Shown here: one piece after another, positions 1 through 6,499 of the stretch | Position numbering within the stretch: the first letter of the stretch is position 1 | Layout: each line of letters begins with the position of its first letter | Source of the DNA: Phycisphaerae bacterium | Lineage (GTDB): Bacteria > Planctomycetota > Phycisphaerae > Sedimentisphaerales > SG8-4 | Length of the DNA stretch: 7,236 bases | Direction of reading: 5' to 3' | NCBI GenBank assembly: GCA_030613765.1 | Contig: JAUWLI010000149.1 | Span: 1-7,236 of the forward strand | The notes under the pieces: generated by a model | Seen by the model: only the letters and a program-made list of their open reading frames with translations | Told to the model about the DNA's origin: nothing | The model's database searches: none | Program-made: the position numbers and the translations under genes

Positions 1-1218
1 ACTCCGGATATAAGTTACAGGCCGATGCGGTTTAAGCCTCAGCATCTGGAGAAACTGATTTTAGACGGGACTCTCACATACGCACAAGCCAAACGACTTG
101 TGGATGAGCAGAACGTGGCGCAGATGGAACGCCTGAAGCAGGATATGGGACAGTTACAACACAGAGCGCCTTCACTGAAGCAAAGCCTGATTGTCCGGGA
201 TGAGTCCTTGCGGCCATTTAACAAACTTGAGCAAGATGCAGGTACGCTACAACCACCTACACTGCTGAAAATACGAGAACAAGATAAGCAACAGGAGCCT
301 TTACACGATAAACGATTTTTGACCGGCAAAGACATGCTGATTAACCTTCGAAGACAAGAACAAGCCGACGAGGCCGGAAAAGAGAAAAAAGACGTTTCGG
401 GTCTCGATGTTTATGAGCGGATGAAACAGGAGATCGAGAGCATTCAAGCCAAGTACTTGATACCTGATGCTCGAGACTCGAAACAAACTTCGGGCATTGA
501 GGGTGAAGAACCGACGGGCGATACGAGCCAGGAAGAAACAAAGAAGGAAAAGACACCTCTTGAAAAATTGAGACTCAAAAGGTTGACATCTCTGACAGAA
601 GAAGAAATAGAAGCGCTGGAGGTCGAGCTGGAGAAAGAAATAACGAGTGTCAAGCCACGCAAGGAACTTAGCGGGGTCGCCTTATCCGTCAGAGCCCAAA
701 GTATCAGGGGTGAACACAAGACTTTTGCATCTTATGCGAAGGACCAGTTCAATGAGCATATGCGGGCGGCGGAGCAGTATCTCAAAGAAGGCAAGTACTA
801 CCAGGCGGCGGATACTTATACCCTCGCGTCGATTTACAAGAGTAAAGACCCCCTTGCCTACGCGGGCAAGAGCCATGCTTTATTCGCGGCCGGTGGATAT
901 ATGAGCAGCGCGCTGTTTCTTTCGAGGACCCTGGAGATTTTCCCCGAATACGCACGGTTTAAGATAGACCTTGTGGGAATGGTGGGTGACCGGGACAAGG
1001 TGGAAAGCAGAATAGCCAATATCGAAGAATGGCTTCAGATAAGCGATTCGGGTGAGCTGCAGTTTTTGTTAGGCTATGTTTATTACCAGTTAGGCAGGGC
1101 CGGCGAGGCGAAAAAAGCTATTGACGCCGCTTATGAAAAGCTACCTGATGCGCCGGCTGTAAAAACACTTAAAAAGGCCATCGACAGCGCTGGGGCGGGC
1201 ATTCAAACTCCCCATTAA
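1..1218 (+). CDS. TPR-containing protein of unknown function, 5' end possibly outside window
   Basis: The frame is open to the left edge. The first Met is at 25, but the codons before it (reading TPDISYRP) have no stop, and there is no good Shine-Dalgarno site before 25, so the gene may begin upstream. From that Met it has 397 residues. Residues 1-40 look like a short helical hairpin (LILDGTLTYAQAKRLVDEQ), vaguely like SHOCT-type motifs; that likeness is weak. Residues about 50-235 are highly charged, rich in K, E, Q and R, and probably disordered or coiled coil. The C-terminal third is helical and TPR-like: about 243-276 (AAEQYLKEGKYYQAADTY), 277-310 (AYAGKSHALFAAGGYMSSAL) and 344-376 (LGYVYYQLGRAGEAKKAI). 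TPRs mediate protein-protein contacts, so a scaffold or adaptor role is plausible, but no partner is visible. No signal peptide or membrane segment is seen in the visible part. It ends 10 bases from the stop of the convergent secreted-protein gene. Coding status is confident; function is unknown. Confidence 0.85.
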   Translation, partial: TPDISYRPMRFKPQHLEKLILDGTLTYAQAKRLVDEQNVAQMERLKQDMGQLQHRAPSLKQSLIVRDESLRPFNKLEQDAGTLQPPTLLKIREQDKQQEPLHDKRFLTGKDMLINLRRQEQADEAGKEKKDVSGLDVYERMKQEIESIQAKYLIPDARDSKQTSGIEGEEPTGDTSQEETKKEKTPLEKLRLKRLTSLTEEEIEALEVELEKEITSVKPRKELSGVALSVRAQSIRGEHKTFASYAKDQFNEHMRAAEQYLKEGKYYQAADTYTLASIYKSKDPLAYAGKSHALFAAGGYMSSALFLSRTLEIFPEYARFKIDLVGMVGDRDKVESRIANIEEWLQISDSGELQFLLGYVYYQLGRAGEAKKAIDAAYEKLPDAPAVKTLKKAIDSAGAGIQTPH

Positions 1219-1228
1219 AGCGGCCGAG

Positions 1229-4153
1229 TTAGTTTTTGCCGGTTTTATCTATTATCTTAATCGTATCGGCGCCTTCAAAGACTGTTCTATCGGTCAGTTG
1301 ACCGGTGATTGTCAGTTCGATATCGCCTACCTCAAGGATGGTATGAACATCTTCGCGGGTGAATCTGGCCGTAGCAACCTGCTGTTGTTCATCGACTGAG
1401 AATTGCTCAGGTTGTATTTGGCTCTCAAGGAAGATGCTGTTTGGTTCGATGTCAGCGACATCGTACTCATCGGGGAGCCAGATATAACAGGTTATCCAAT
1501 TGCCTTTGCTTGCAAGGTTAATGGTTTGAGGGACGATTCTTGCCTCGGCCGGTACTAATTGGCCATACTCATAAGCGCCCATATCGATTCTGCCACCCAT
1601 TACGCGGGGCTTGCCGTCTAAATCCGTCTCGTTGTGTTCTTCTATATAATTGGGGTCTCCGGCATCTATACACGGCGAACCCGGGAGCAAGTGATAGTCG
1701 TGATTATTTTGATCGACGAATAACGGGAGGTCACCAATGTTGCCGGTGCCACCCAAATCACCGGTCCATCCCTGGATGCAATTGTATTTTAGAACAGGTG
1801 TTCCATCGGGCAAATAGATTTGGGCTTGTTCATCAGCGACACCAGAGGTAGTGTTGTTGAAGAGGATGCAGTTAGTCAGGTTTGCAATGCTATCTTCACA
1901 GTCCACAATTCCACCGATAAAAGCAGCAGAGTTTGCGACAAATGTGCAGTTGATTATTAAGTTATTTTTGTCTTCACAGAGATACATTGCGCCACCATAT
2001 TCGGCTGAATTGGCAAACAAGAGACAATTGACCATCATTCTTGGAGCGGTGGCCATTGCGCCGCCGTCCTCGGCGTAGTTTCGAGTGAAAATGCAGTTAA
2101 TGAGGATTGTATTGCCAATTCCCGGGCACATACCGCCAGCCGCACTTTGGGCTGTGTTATCATTGAAAATGCAGTCGATGAGAGTTGGGCCTTTGTCGAT
2201 ATCGTTCATTGTTCGAACATAGCAGAATAATCCGCCACCAATACCGCCGAAGTCTTCCGGGTAGCGGCCTTTTGCGTGATTGTTACTGAAGGTGCATTCG
2301 GTCAGGATTGGGCTACCTGTGCTATTATACATTCCGGCACCATAGCCGGAACCGCCATAATGTGGATGAGACGTCGCAAGGTTGCTATGGAACGTGCAAT
2401 TGGTCAAAACCGAATCACCTTTGTAGTTATACAAGCCGGCACCGCCGTAAGCAGCTGAGTTAGAAGTGAAAATGCAGTCGATGATTTTGGGGCTGGAGTA
2501 GAGCATGTACATGCCTCCGCCGGAGATTTTCATGGATAGATAATGTGGGTGATTAGCATTACCGGCGGTAATAATAAGACCATCGAGGACGGCTGTGGAT
2601 CCAACAGAGATAGCAGTTACAACCTGGTAGCTATTTTCACCGTTGTTGGAGAAGTTCTGACCGTCGTCGCCGGCCAGATCACCGGTGAGGATTGTCTCGT
2701 ATAAGTTAATGTCACGAGCATCGGGATCAGGCTGACCGAAGCCAGCGTAGCCGCCTTTGATGGTTACGCCGTTTATGAGCTGGAAGGTTGCTTTGCGGTC
2801 ACCAGTGGTGACCACGGCTCCCTGGTCGGGTTTGTAGATTCCCTGAGCCACTCTTATCTCGTCGCCGTCGTTGGCAGCAGCGAGTGCATCCTGAAGATAG
2901 TTGAAGGCATCGGGCCAAGATGAGCCGTTGTTTGCACCGGTGGCATCGTCGTCGACGTAGATGATTTTCGGTAGGATTGGGATTAAGAGATATGCATGAT
3001 GCTCGCCAGCAGGATTCATTCCCTGTCCAACTATCCAGCCGGAATTATTTATTGAATACGCATATTCTAAAGTCCAACCACAGTTGGGATCTATAAGGAG
3101 AGTATTAAGGTCAAGATTGTTACTGTTGCCAGTTGGATCAAATAAGGTTGCCTTATAAGGTGCCAAAGCTTCACGATAATACCCTACTATTTGTCCATTA
3201 TCGTTTATACAAAAGGCTTTGGTAGCAGGATATTTTGGAAGCTCTGGTCTTACTATAATCACATCGATAGAATCAGGGCTATGTGTTATCTGCGCATTGC
3301 GTTTCATTAAAGAGGTCGTAGAAACTGAAACAACATCAAGTATACCAAGGTCGGTGTTATCGGCATTACCAGAGGGATCAAATAAGGTAGCATGATCATA
3401 ACCTGAGCTATTTTCAGCGATTCCAACGATCTGTCCAGTATCGTTGATTGAATGAGCTGCACTATGGCTACCGCCAAGGGTGCCAAGATCAATATTATTT
3501 CCGCTGCCATTAGGATCAAACAATGTCGCGCAAACATAATCAGCACTTTTTTGCGCCTTTCCCACAATCTGTGCTTTATCGTTGATAGAGTACGCTACTT
3601 CTGACCACGATCCATCAGGCGTGCTGAGATCTATATTCTCGCCGTTTCCAGTAGGATCAAACAGCGTTGCGCGTTCACTATATGAACTACTGTTAAATGC
3701 ATATCCTACAATGTGCCCATTATTATTAACTGAATACGCTCCACTCAAGCCAACACCGAGTGAACCGAGGTCTACATTGTCCCCATTGCCGGTGGGGTCA
3801 AATAAGGTCGCCTTACTCCAACCTGTTGAGCTGTCTGATGACCATCCCACGATTTGCCCACGATCATTAATTGATCGAGCAACACCACAACAACCACCTA
3901 TTGTGCCAAGATCAATATTATTTCCACTGCCAGTAGGATCAAATAATGTTGCGCGCACACAATTAGAGCTGTTGGCAGCCATGCCAACAATCTGCCCGCT
4001 GCTGTTGATTGAATAGGCACAACTGTAGAACCCGCCGAGAGTTCCAAGGTCGATGAATTCATATCCGGGTAGTGCTCCGAAGGTCACTTGAGCCAGAAGA
4101 AATAATACTGCAAAAGTTGTCAGTGTGTTTTTAAGATATGATTCTCCTGCCAT
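1229..4153 (-). CDS. Secreted HAF-repeat / right-handed beta-helix protein
   Basis: The frame runs up to 4342, but I choose the ATG at 4153 (974 residues). AAGGAG lies 7 bases before it and a typical signal peptide follows (residues 1-26, hydrophobic LTTFAVLFLLAQVTFG, cleavage near FGA-LPG, no lipobox Cys). The 4342 start lies upstream of the likely promoter. An ATG at 4240 would add 29 residues and has only a weak GAG. Residues 33-394 are seven HAF-type repeats (IDLGTLGG..A.SIN..GQIVG....ATLFDPTG). Residues 397-865 are a parallel beta-helix of the pectate-lyase/choice-of-anchor-Q type, starting IYVDDDATGANNGSSWPDAF and ending SPCIDAGDP...DLDGKPR...DMGAYEY. Residues 868-974 form a module with WITCYIWLPDEYDVADI and a final ITGQLTDRTVFEG strand, common in planctomycete surface proteins. 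I see no PEP-CTERM, LPXTG, dockerin or transmembrane anchor, so the protein is probably exported and released or loosely bound. No polysaccharide-lyase catalytic residues are recognisable; binding, adhesion or glycan contact is inferred only. Confidence 0.9.
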   Translation of the reverse strand: MAGESYLKNTLTTFAVLFLLAQVTFGALPGYEFIDLGTLGGFYSCAYSINSSGQIVGMAANSSNCVRATLFDPTGSGNNIDLGTIGGCCGVARSINDRGQIVGWSSDSSTGWSKATLFDPTGNGDNVDLGSLGVGLSGAYSVNNNGHIVGYAFNSSSYSERATLFDPTGNGENIDLSTPDGSWSEVAYSINDKAQIVGKAQKSADYVCATLFDPNGSGNNIDLGTLGGSHSAAHSINDTGQIVGIAENSSGYDHATLFDPSGNADNTDLGILDVVSVSTTSLMKRNAQITHSPDSIDVIIVRPELPKYPATKAFCINDNGQIVGYYREALAPYKATLFDPTGNSNNLDLNTLLIDPNCGWTLEYAYSINNSGWIVGQGMNPAGEHHAYLLIPILPKIIYVDDDATGANNGSSWPDAFNYLQDALAAANDGDEIRVAQGIYKPDQGAVVTTGDRKATFQLINGVTIKGGYAGFGQPDPDARDINLYETILTGDLAGDDGQNFSNNGENSYQVVTAISVGSTAVLDGLIITAGNANHPHYLSMKISGGGMYMLYSSPKIIDCIFTSNSAAYGGAGLYNYKGDSVLTNCTFHSNLATSHPHYGGSGYGAGMYNSTGSPILTECTFSNNHAKGRYPEDFGGIGGGLFCYVRTMNDIDKGPTLIDCIFNDNTAQSAAGGMCPGIGNTILINCIFTRNYAEDGGAMATAPRMMVNCLLFANSAEYGGAMYLCEDKNNLIINCTFVANSAAFIGGIVDCEDSIANLTNCILFNNTTSGVADEQAQIYLPDGTPVLKYNCIQGWTGDLGGTGNIGDLPLFVDQNNHDYHLLPGSPCIDAGDPNYIEEHNETDLDGKPRVMGGRIDMGAYEYGQLVPAEARIVPQTINLASKGNWITCYIWLPDEYDVADIEPNSIFLESQIQPEQFSVDEQQQVATARFTREDVHTILEVGDIELTITGQLTDRTVFEGADTIKIIDKTGKN
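1778..2476 (-). repeat. Degenerate beta-helix coils with a cysteine ladder
   Basis: The beta-helix part repeats a loose pattern: hydrophobic-x-x-Cys-x-Phe/Leu-x-x-Asn-x-Ala, followed by a Gly-rich GGGMY/GGAMY turn. Cysteines fall at the equivalent place at residues 560, 586, 620, 661, 687, 710, 736, 762 and 792, with spacings of 23-41 residues. Examples are IIDCIFTSNSA, LTNCTFHSNLA, LINCIFTRNYA and IINCTFVANSA. Stacked Asn and aliphatic ladders are normal in right-handed beta-helices, and each copy here is probably one rung. Longer spacings, such as the one between C620 and C661, indicate loops pushed out of the helix. Confidence 0.75.
2972..4054 (-). repeat. Seven tandem HAF-type repeats, about 141 bp each, inside the secreted-protein gene
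   Basis: Using residues of the 974-residue protein, the units start at I34, I80, V127, I174, I221, T267 and L347, with lengths 46, 47, 47, 47, 46, 80 and about 48. Units 1-5 (3356-4054) are the most regular. Each reads DLGTLGG, a variable strand, SIN..GQIVG, a variable strand, then ATLFDPTGxxxN. At DNA level, 3480-3531 and 3903-3954 match at 48 of 52 bases. They are 423 bases apart, exactly three 141-base units. Unit 6 carries about 33 extra residues (roughly 273-311) that do not fit the pattern. Families with this repeat are annotated as 'probable extracellular repeat, HAF family'. A count of seven units with about four predicted strands each would suit a seven-bladed beta-propeller; that fold is my inference. 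Confidence 0.85.
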
Positions 4154-4160
4154 TTCGAAT

Positions 4161-4188
4161 CTCCTTTTTCCCCGTTTGGGGCCAAAAA
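4161..4188 (-). promoter_or_regulatory. Shine-Dalgarno site preceded by an overlapping hairpin
   Basis: On the minus strand AAGGAG (4166-4161) stands 7 bases before the ATG at 4153 and decides that start. Directly upstream is an inverted repeat: TTTTT (4188-4184), a two-base GG bulge, CCCC (4181-4178), loop AAAC, GGGG (4173-4170), AAAAA (4169-4165). The last two As of the 3' arm are also the first two bases of AAGGAG. The RBS assignment is firm. A regulatory role for the hairpin is only a possibility. Confidence 0.7.
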
Positions 4189-4267
4189 CCGCTTTCTTTA
4201 TGGCGAATGAATGCCGGTCGGGAAGCTGAAAGTCTTGCATCGCCAACTCTATAATAGATATAAAGTA

Positions 4268-4296
4268 AGTATATCTGATTGATAGAGGCAAATCAA
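4268..4296 (-). promoter_or_regulatory. Sigma70-like promoter for the secreted HAF/beta-helix protein
   Basis: On the minus strand, TTGATT (4296-4291) and TATACT (4273-4268) are separated by exactly 17 bases. They match the consensus boxes at 4/6 and 5/6. Transcription would start near 4261, giving an untranslated leader of about 108 bases before the ATG at 4153. This also argues against translation from the ATG at 4342. Promoter consensus in Planctomycetota is not well enough known for more certainty. Confidence 0.5.
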
Positions 4297-4325
4297 GCGA
4301 ATTCTTATAGGACTTAAGTGGGAAC

Positions 4326-4394
4326 GGTGGGGCAAGCCCCACCCTACAAGGCTCCGCAGTCCTTGGGACTCCTTCCGGAGGACGCCTAATGGCG
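4326..4394. repeat. Cluster of three short palindromes, REP-like
   Basis: The first is a perfect 8-bp palindrome with an AA centre, GGTGGGGC-AA-GCCCCACC, at 4326-4343. The second is a two-part hairpin at 4352-4380 with outer arms CTCCG/CGGAG and inner arms AGTCC/GGACT around TTG. The third is CGCC-TAAT-GGCG at 4383-4394. No T-run follows the hairpins, so intrinsic termination is unlikely, and none is expected between divergent genes. The GC-rich palindromes in an otherwise AT-rich spacer suggest a dispersed REP/BIME-like or miniature mobile repeat. No second copy occurs in this window, so this is inference. Confidence 0.5.
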
Positions 4395-4413
4395 GATTCC
4401 TGATATTCGATGC

Positions 4414-4444
4414 TTGCGATGAGTGATGAATAATGGATAATAAT
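4414..4444 (+). promoter_or_regulatory. Putative promoter of the helicase gene, overlapping a 7-base periodic stretch
   Basis: TTGCGA (4414-4419) and GATAAT (4436-4441), 16 bases apart, match the consensus boxes at 4/6 and 5/6. Initiation would fall near 4448-4449, only about three bases before the ATG at 4452, where no Shine-Dalgarno site exists. The message could therefore be leaderless or nearly so. The boxes lie in an AT-rich stretch with ATG/ATA triplets every 7 bases (4419, 4426, 4433, 4440), which raises the chance that the match is fortuitous. Confidence 0.3.
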
Positions 4445-4451
4445 TTTTGTA

Positions 4452-6458
4452 ATGATAAAGGCTAATACCGGATTAGATATAGAAGCGGTTTTTGGGGCAG
4501 GCGGTGTGATTTCGCAATCTTTCGGCGGGTTTGAGAAAAGGGCTGAACAGGTTGAGATGGCGCTGGCGGTGCAGAAGGCGCTTGCGGACGGGCGGCATCT
4601 GGCCGTCGAGGCGGGAACGGGCGTGGGTAAGAGCTTTGCATATCTTATCCCGGCTATAGAGCTGGTTTACAAAAACGCAGGAAAAGTGCTGATCAGTACT
4701 TTTACAATCACACTGCAGGAACAGTTGACAGGTAAGGACATTCCTTTTCTGACCAAGTGTCTGCCTCGGGGATTTACGGCGGTGCTGGCAAAGGGGAGAG
4801 GGAATTATCTTTGTAAACGTAGACTTGACTTTGCGATACGAAGGCAGGGGCGGCTTTTCGATGAGTCCGGCTCGCAATTAGCGGTGATAAATGACTGGGC
4901 CAGGCAAACGAAAGACGGTTCGCTGAGCAGCCTTACGTTTGTGCCGAAGGGAAAGGTTTGGGATTTGGTCAAGAGCGAGCACGGCAACTGCCGGGGGAGG
5001 AAGTGTCCGCATTTTCGGGAATGCTTTTACTGGCGGGCAAGACGGCGATTGGAAACCGCCGATATCGTTGTGGCCAATCATGCGCTACTGTTCAGCGACC
5101 TTGTTCTGAAAGAACAGGGAGCGTCGGTGCTGCCGGATTACGGCTATGTGATAATCGATGAGGCACAGAATATCGAGCACGTGGCCGAAGACCATTTCGG
5201 AATAGATATCAGCAATTACAGGGTGAGATTTCTGCTCGACGGGCTGTATAATCCGCGGACGCACCGAGGGCTTCTGGCTTATATGGATTCGGCGAGAAAG
5301 TCAGAGGCAGCGATGAAAATGATCGGTCGAATCGATAAGGAGGTAAGGGCGTTCTTTAAGGGGGTCCGGGGCTGGTTCGAAGAGAACAAGGGGCATAATA
5401 ACGGCAGATGCTATGCGAATTTCGTCGACGACAGGATAGGGGGACACCTGAAGGAGCTGCGTTTGGAATTGGCCAAGCTGGCAAAACAGACGGAAGACGT
5501 TGATGAGAAATTTGAGATTACACGGTTCGTCGACCGGTGTGCGGGTCTTGCTCAGGACCTGGAGTACTTTTTGGCGCAGAAGCAGCCGGATTATGTTTAC
5601 TGGGTGGAGGCGGGCAGCGGGGGAAGGGGACGCCAGCAACGTGTTGTTTTGAAGAGTGCGGCGGTGAACGTTGGGCCTGATGTGAAAAGGTGCCTTTTCG
5701 ATAAATATGACTCGGTGATATTGACGAGCGCGACGTTGAGCAGCGGGTCGCCGCGAAAGAGCCGGCAAAGAAGCGGCTTTGATTTCTTTGCCGGGCGAAT
5801 CGGTCTGAAAGACTACGATGCTCTCGGGCTGGGGTCGCCTTTTGATTACGAAAAGCAGGTTACGATCTATATCGAGAAAGAGCTGCCTAACCCGAACGAT
5901 GCAGCTTTCATTGAAGCGGCGGCCGAGAAAGTAAAAAAATATATACTGCAAACAAAGGGGCGGGCGTTTGTGCTTTTTACAAGCTATAAGATGCTGGGGA
6001 CACTGGCAGAGGAGCTGGGTGACTGGCTGGAGGAAAATGATATTGACCTGCTGCAGCAAGGGGGGGGTATCGACAGGCCCGTTCTTTTGAAGCACTTTAA
6101 GGCCAGCGGCAGCAGTGTATTGTTCGGGACGGACAGCTTCTGGCAGGGGGTTGATGTGCCGGGGGCGGCGCTTAGCAATGTTATTATTGTTCGGCTGCCT
6201 TTTGCGGTCCCCGACAAGCCGCTGCTTGCGGGCAGATTAGAGCAGATACGAGAGCAGGGGGGCAATCCTTTTAATGATTATCAATTGCCTTCGGCGATAA
6301 TCAAGTTCAAGCAGGGCTTCGGGCGACTAATCCGCAGCAAGACCGATACCGGGATCGTTGTTATTCTGGACTCTCGGGTGGTGAATAAATCCTACGGCGT
6401 GAAATTTTTGGCCGCGATACCCAAATGCAAGACGGAAATCGTGGGCCGTGATTCGTGA
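4452..6458 (+). CDS. dinG: ATP-dependent DNA helicase, DinG/XPD (Rad3) family, iron-sulfur type
   Basis: This is a complete 668-residue superfamily-2 helicase, close to the usual DinG length. The family unwinds DNA 5'-3' using ATP and in bacteria resolves R-loops, G-quadruplexes and damaged forks in the cytoplasm. Motifs in order are: Walker A EAGTGVGKS at 53-61; four iron-sulfur cysteines C121, C180, C185 and C191, where the last three have the C-x4-C-x5-C spacing of E. coli DinG; a conserved VVANHALL at 206-213; Walker B VIIDEAQ at 233-239; TSATLSSG at 425-432; motif V GTDSFWQGVDVPG at 559-571; and motif VI QGFGRLIRSKTDTG at 621-634 with likely arginine fingers R625 and R628. No N-terminal exonuclease domain is present, unlike Firmicutes DinG. 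The start at 4452 is the only ATG after the in-frame TAA at 4431, and the protein begins as the family does (FGAGGVI...FEKRAEQVEMA). It lacks a Shine-Dalgarno site. Oddities are Gln instead of His in the DEAH box and a G8 run at 6060-6067. The gene stands alone, divergent from the secreted-protein gene and convergent with dnaA. Confidence 0.93.
   Translation: MIKANTGLDIEAVFGAGGVISQSFGGFEKRAEQVEMALAVQKALADGRHLAVEAGTGVGKSFAYLIPAIELVYKNAGKVLISTFTITLQEQLTGKDIPFLTKCLPRGFTAVLAKGRGNYLCKRRLDFAIRRQGRLFDESGSQLAVINDWARQTKDGSLSSLTFVPKGKVWDLVKSEHGNCRGRKCPHFRECFYWRARRRLETADIVVANHALLFSDLVLKEQGASVLPDYGYVIIDEAQNIEHVAEDHFGIDISNYRVRFLLDGLYNPRTHRGLLAYMDSARKSEAAMKMIGRIDKEVRAFFKGVRGWFEENKGHNNGRCYANFVDDRIGGHLKELRLELAKLAKQTEDVDEKFEITRFVDRCAGLAQDLEYFLAQKQPDYVYWVEAGSGGRGRQQRVVLKSAAVNVGPDVKRCLFDKYDSVILTSATLSSGSPRKSRQRSGFDFFAGRIGLKDYDALGLGSPFDYEKQVTIYIEKELPNPNDAAFIEAAAEKVKKYILQTKGRAFVLFTSYKMLGTLAEELGDWLEENDIDLLQQGGGIDRPVLLKHFKASGSSVLFGTDSFWQGVDVPGAALSNVIIVRLPFAVPDKPLLAGRLEQIREQGGNPFNDYQLPSAIIKFKQGFGRLIRSKTDTGIVVILDSRVVNKSYGVKFLAAIPKCKTEIVGRDS
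6060..6067 (+). repeat. G8 homopolymer inside the helicase gene
   Basis: Eight consecutive G bases encode the glycines of QQGGGI (residues 535-540) between helicase motifs IV and V. The frame is intact on both sides, since motifs V and VI follow in frame. Runs of this length are prone to slippage in replication and to sequencing error. Confidence 0.9.
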
Positions 6459-6499
6459 ATCGAAGCCCAAACCACGAGGCATCAATCATGAGCTACGGA

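Noticed and set aside
1190..1260. Possible bidirectional terminator between the first two convergent genes
   Set aside because: Only a weak TGGGG/CCCCA pairing with a 14-base loop is present, with no T-run after it. No convincing stem is seen for either strand.
3582..4016. 144-codon open frame on the plus strand opposite the HAF repeats
   Set aside because: It is an antisense shadow whose apparent repetitiveness only mirrors the HAF repeats. The minus frame has a signal peptide and recognisable domains.
2972..4054. Regular 141-base spacing considered as a CRISPR-like array
   Set aside because: Units are far longer than CRISPR repeats, vary throughout and encode in-frame HAF-type protein repeats. 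No cas gene is present.
4154..4342. 63-residue N-terminal extension of the secreted protein from the ATG at 4342
   Set aside because: It runs through the palindrome and the likely promoter, has no Shine-Dalgarno site, and would bury the signal peptide. The ATG at 4153 has AAGGAG at 7 bases.
5301..6095. 264-codon open frame on the minus strand opposite the helicase
   Set aside because: It lies wholly within the helicase gene, whose motifs run uninterrupted, and its product has no recognisable domain.
6449..6499. Inverted repeat GATTC-GT-GAATC at the end of the helicase gene as a terminator
   Set aside because: The arms are five bases with a two-base loop, partly inside the coding sequence, and no T-run follows.
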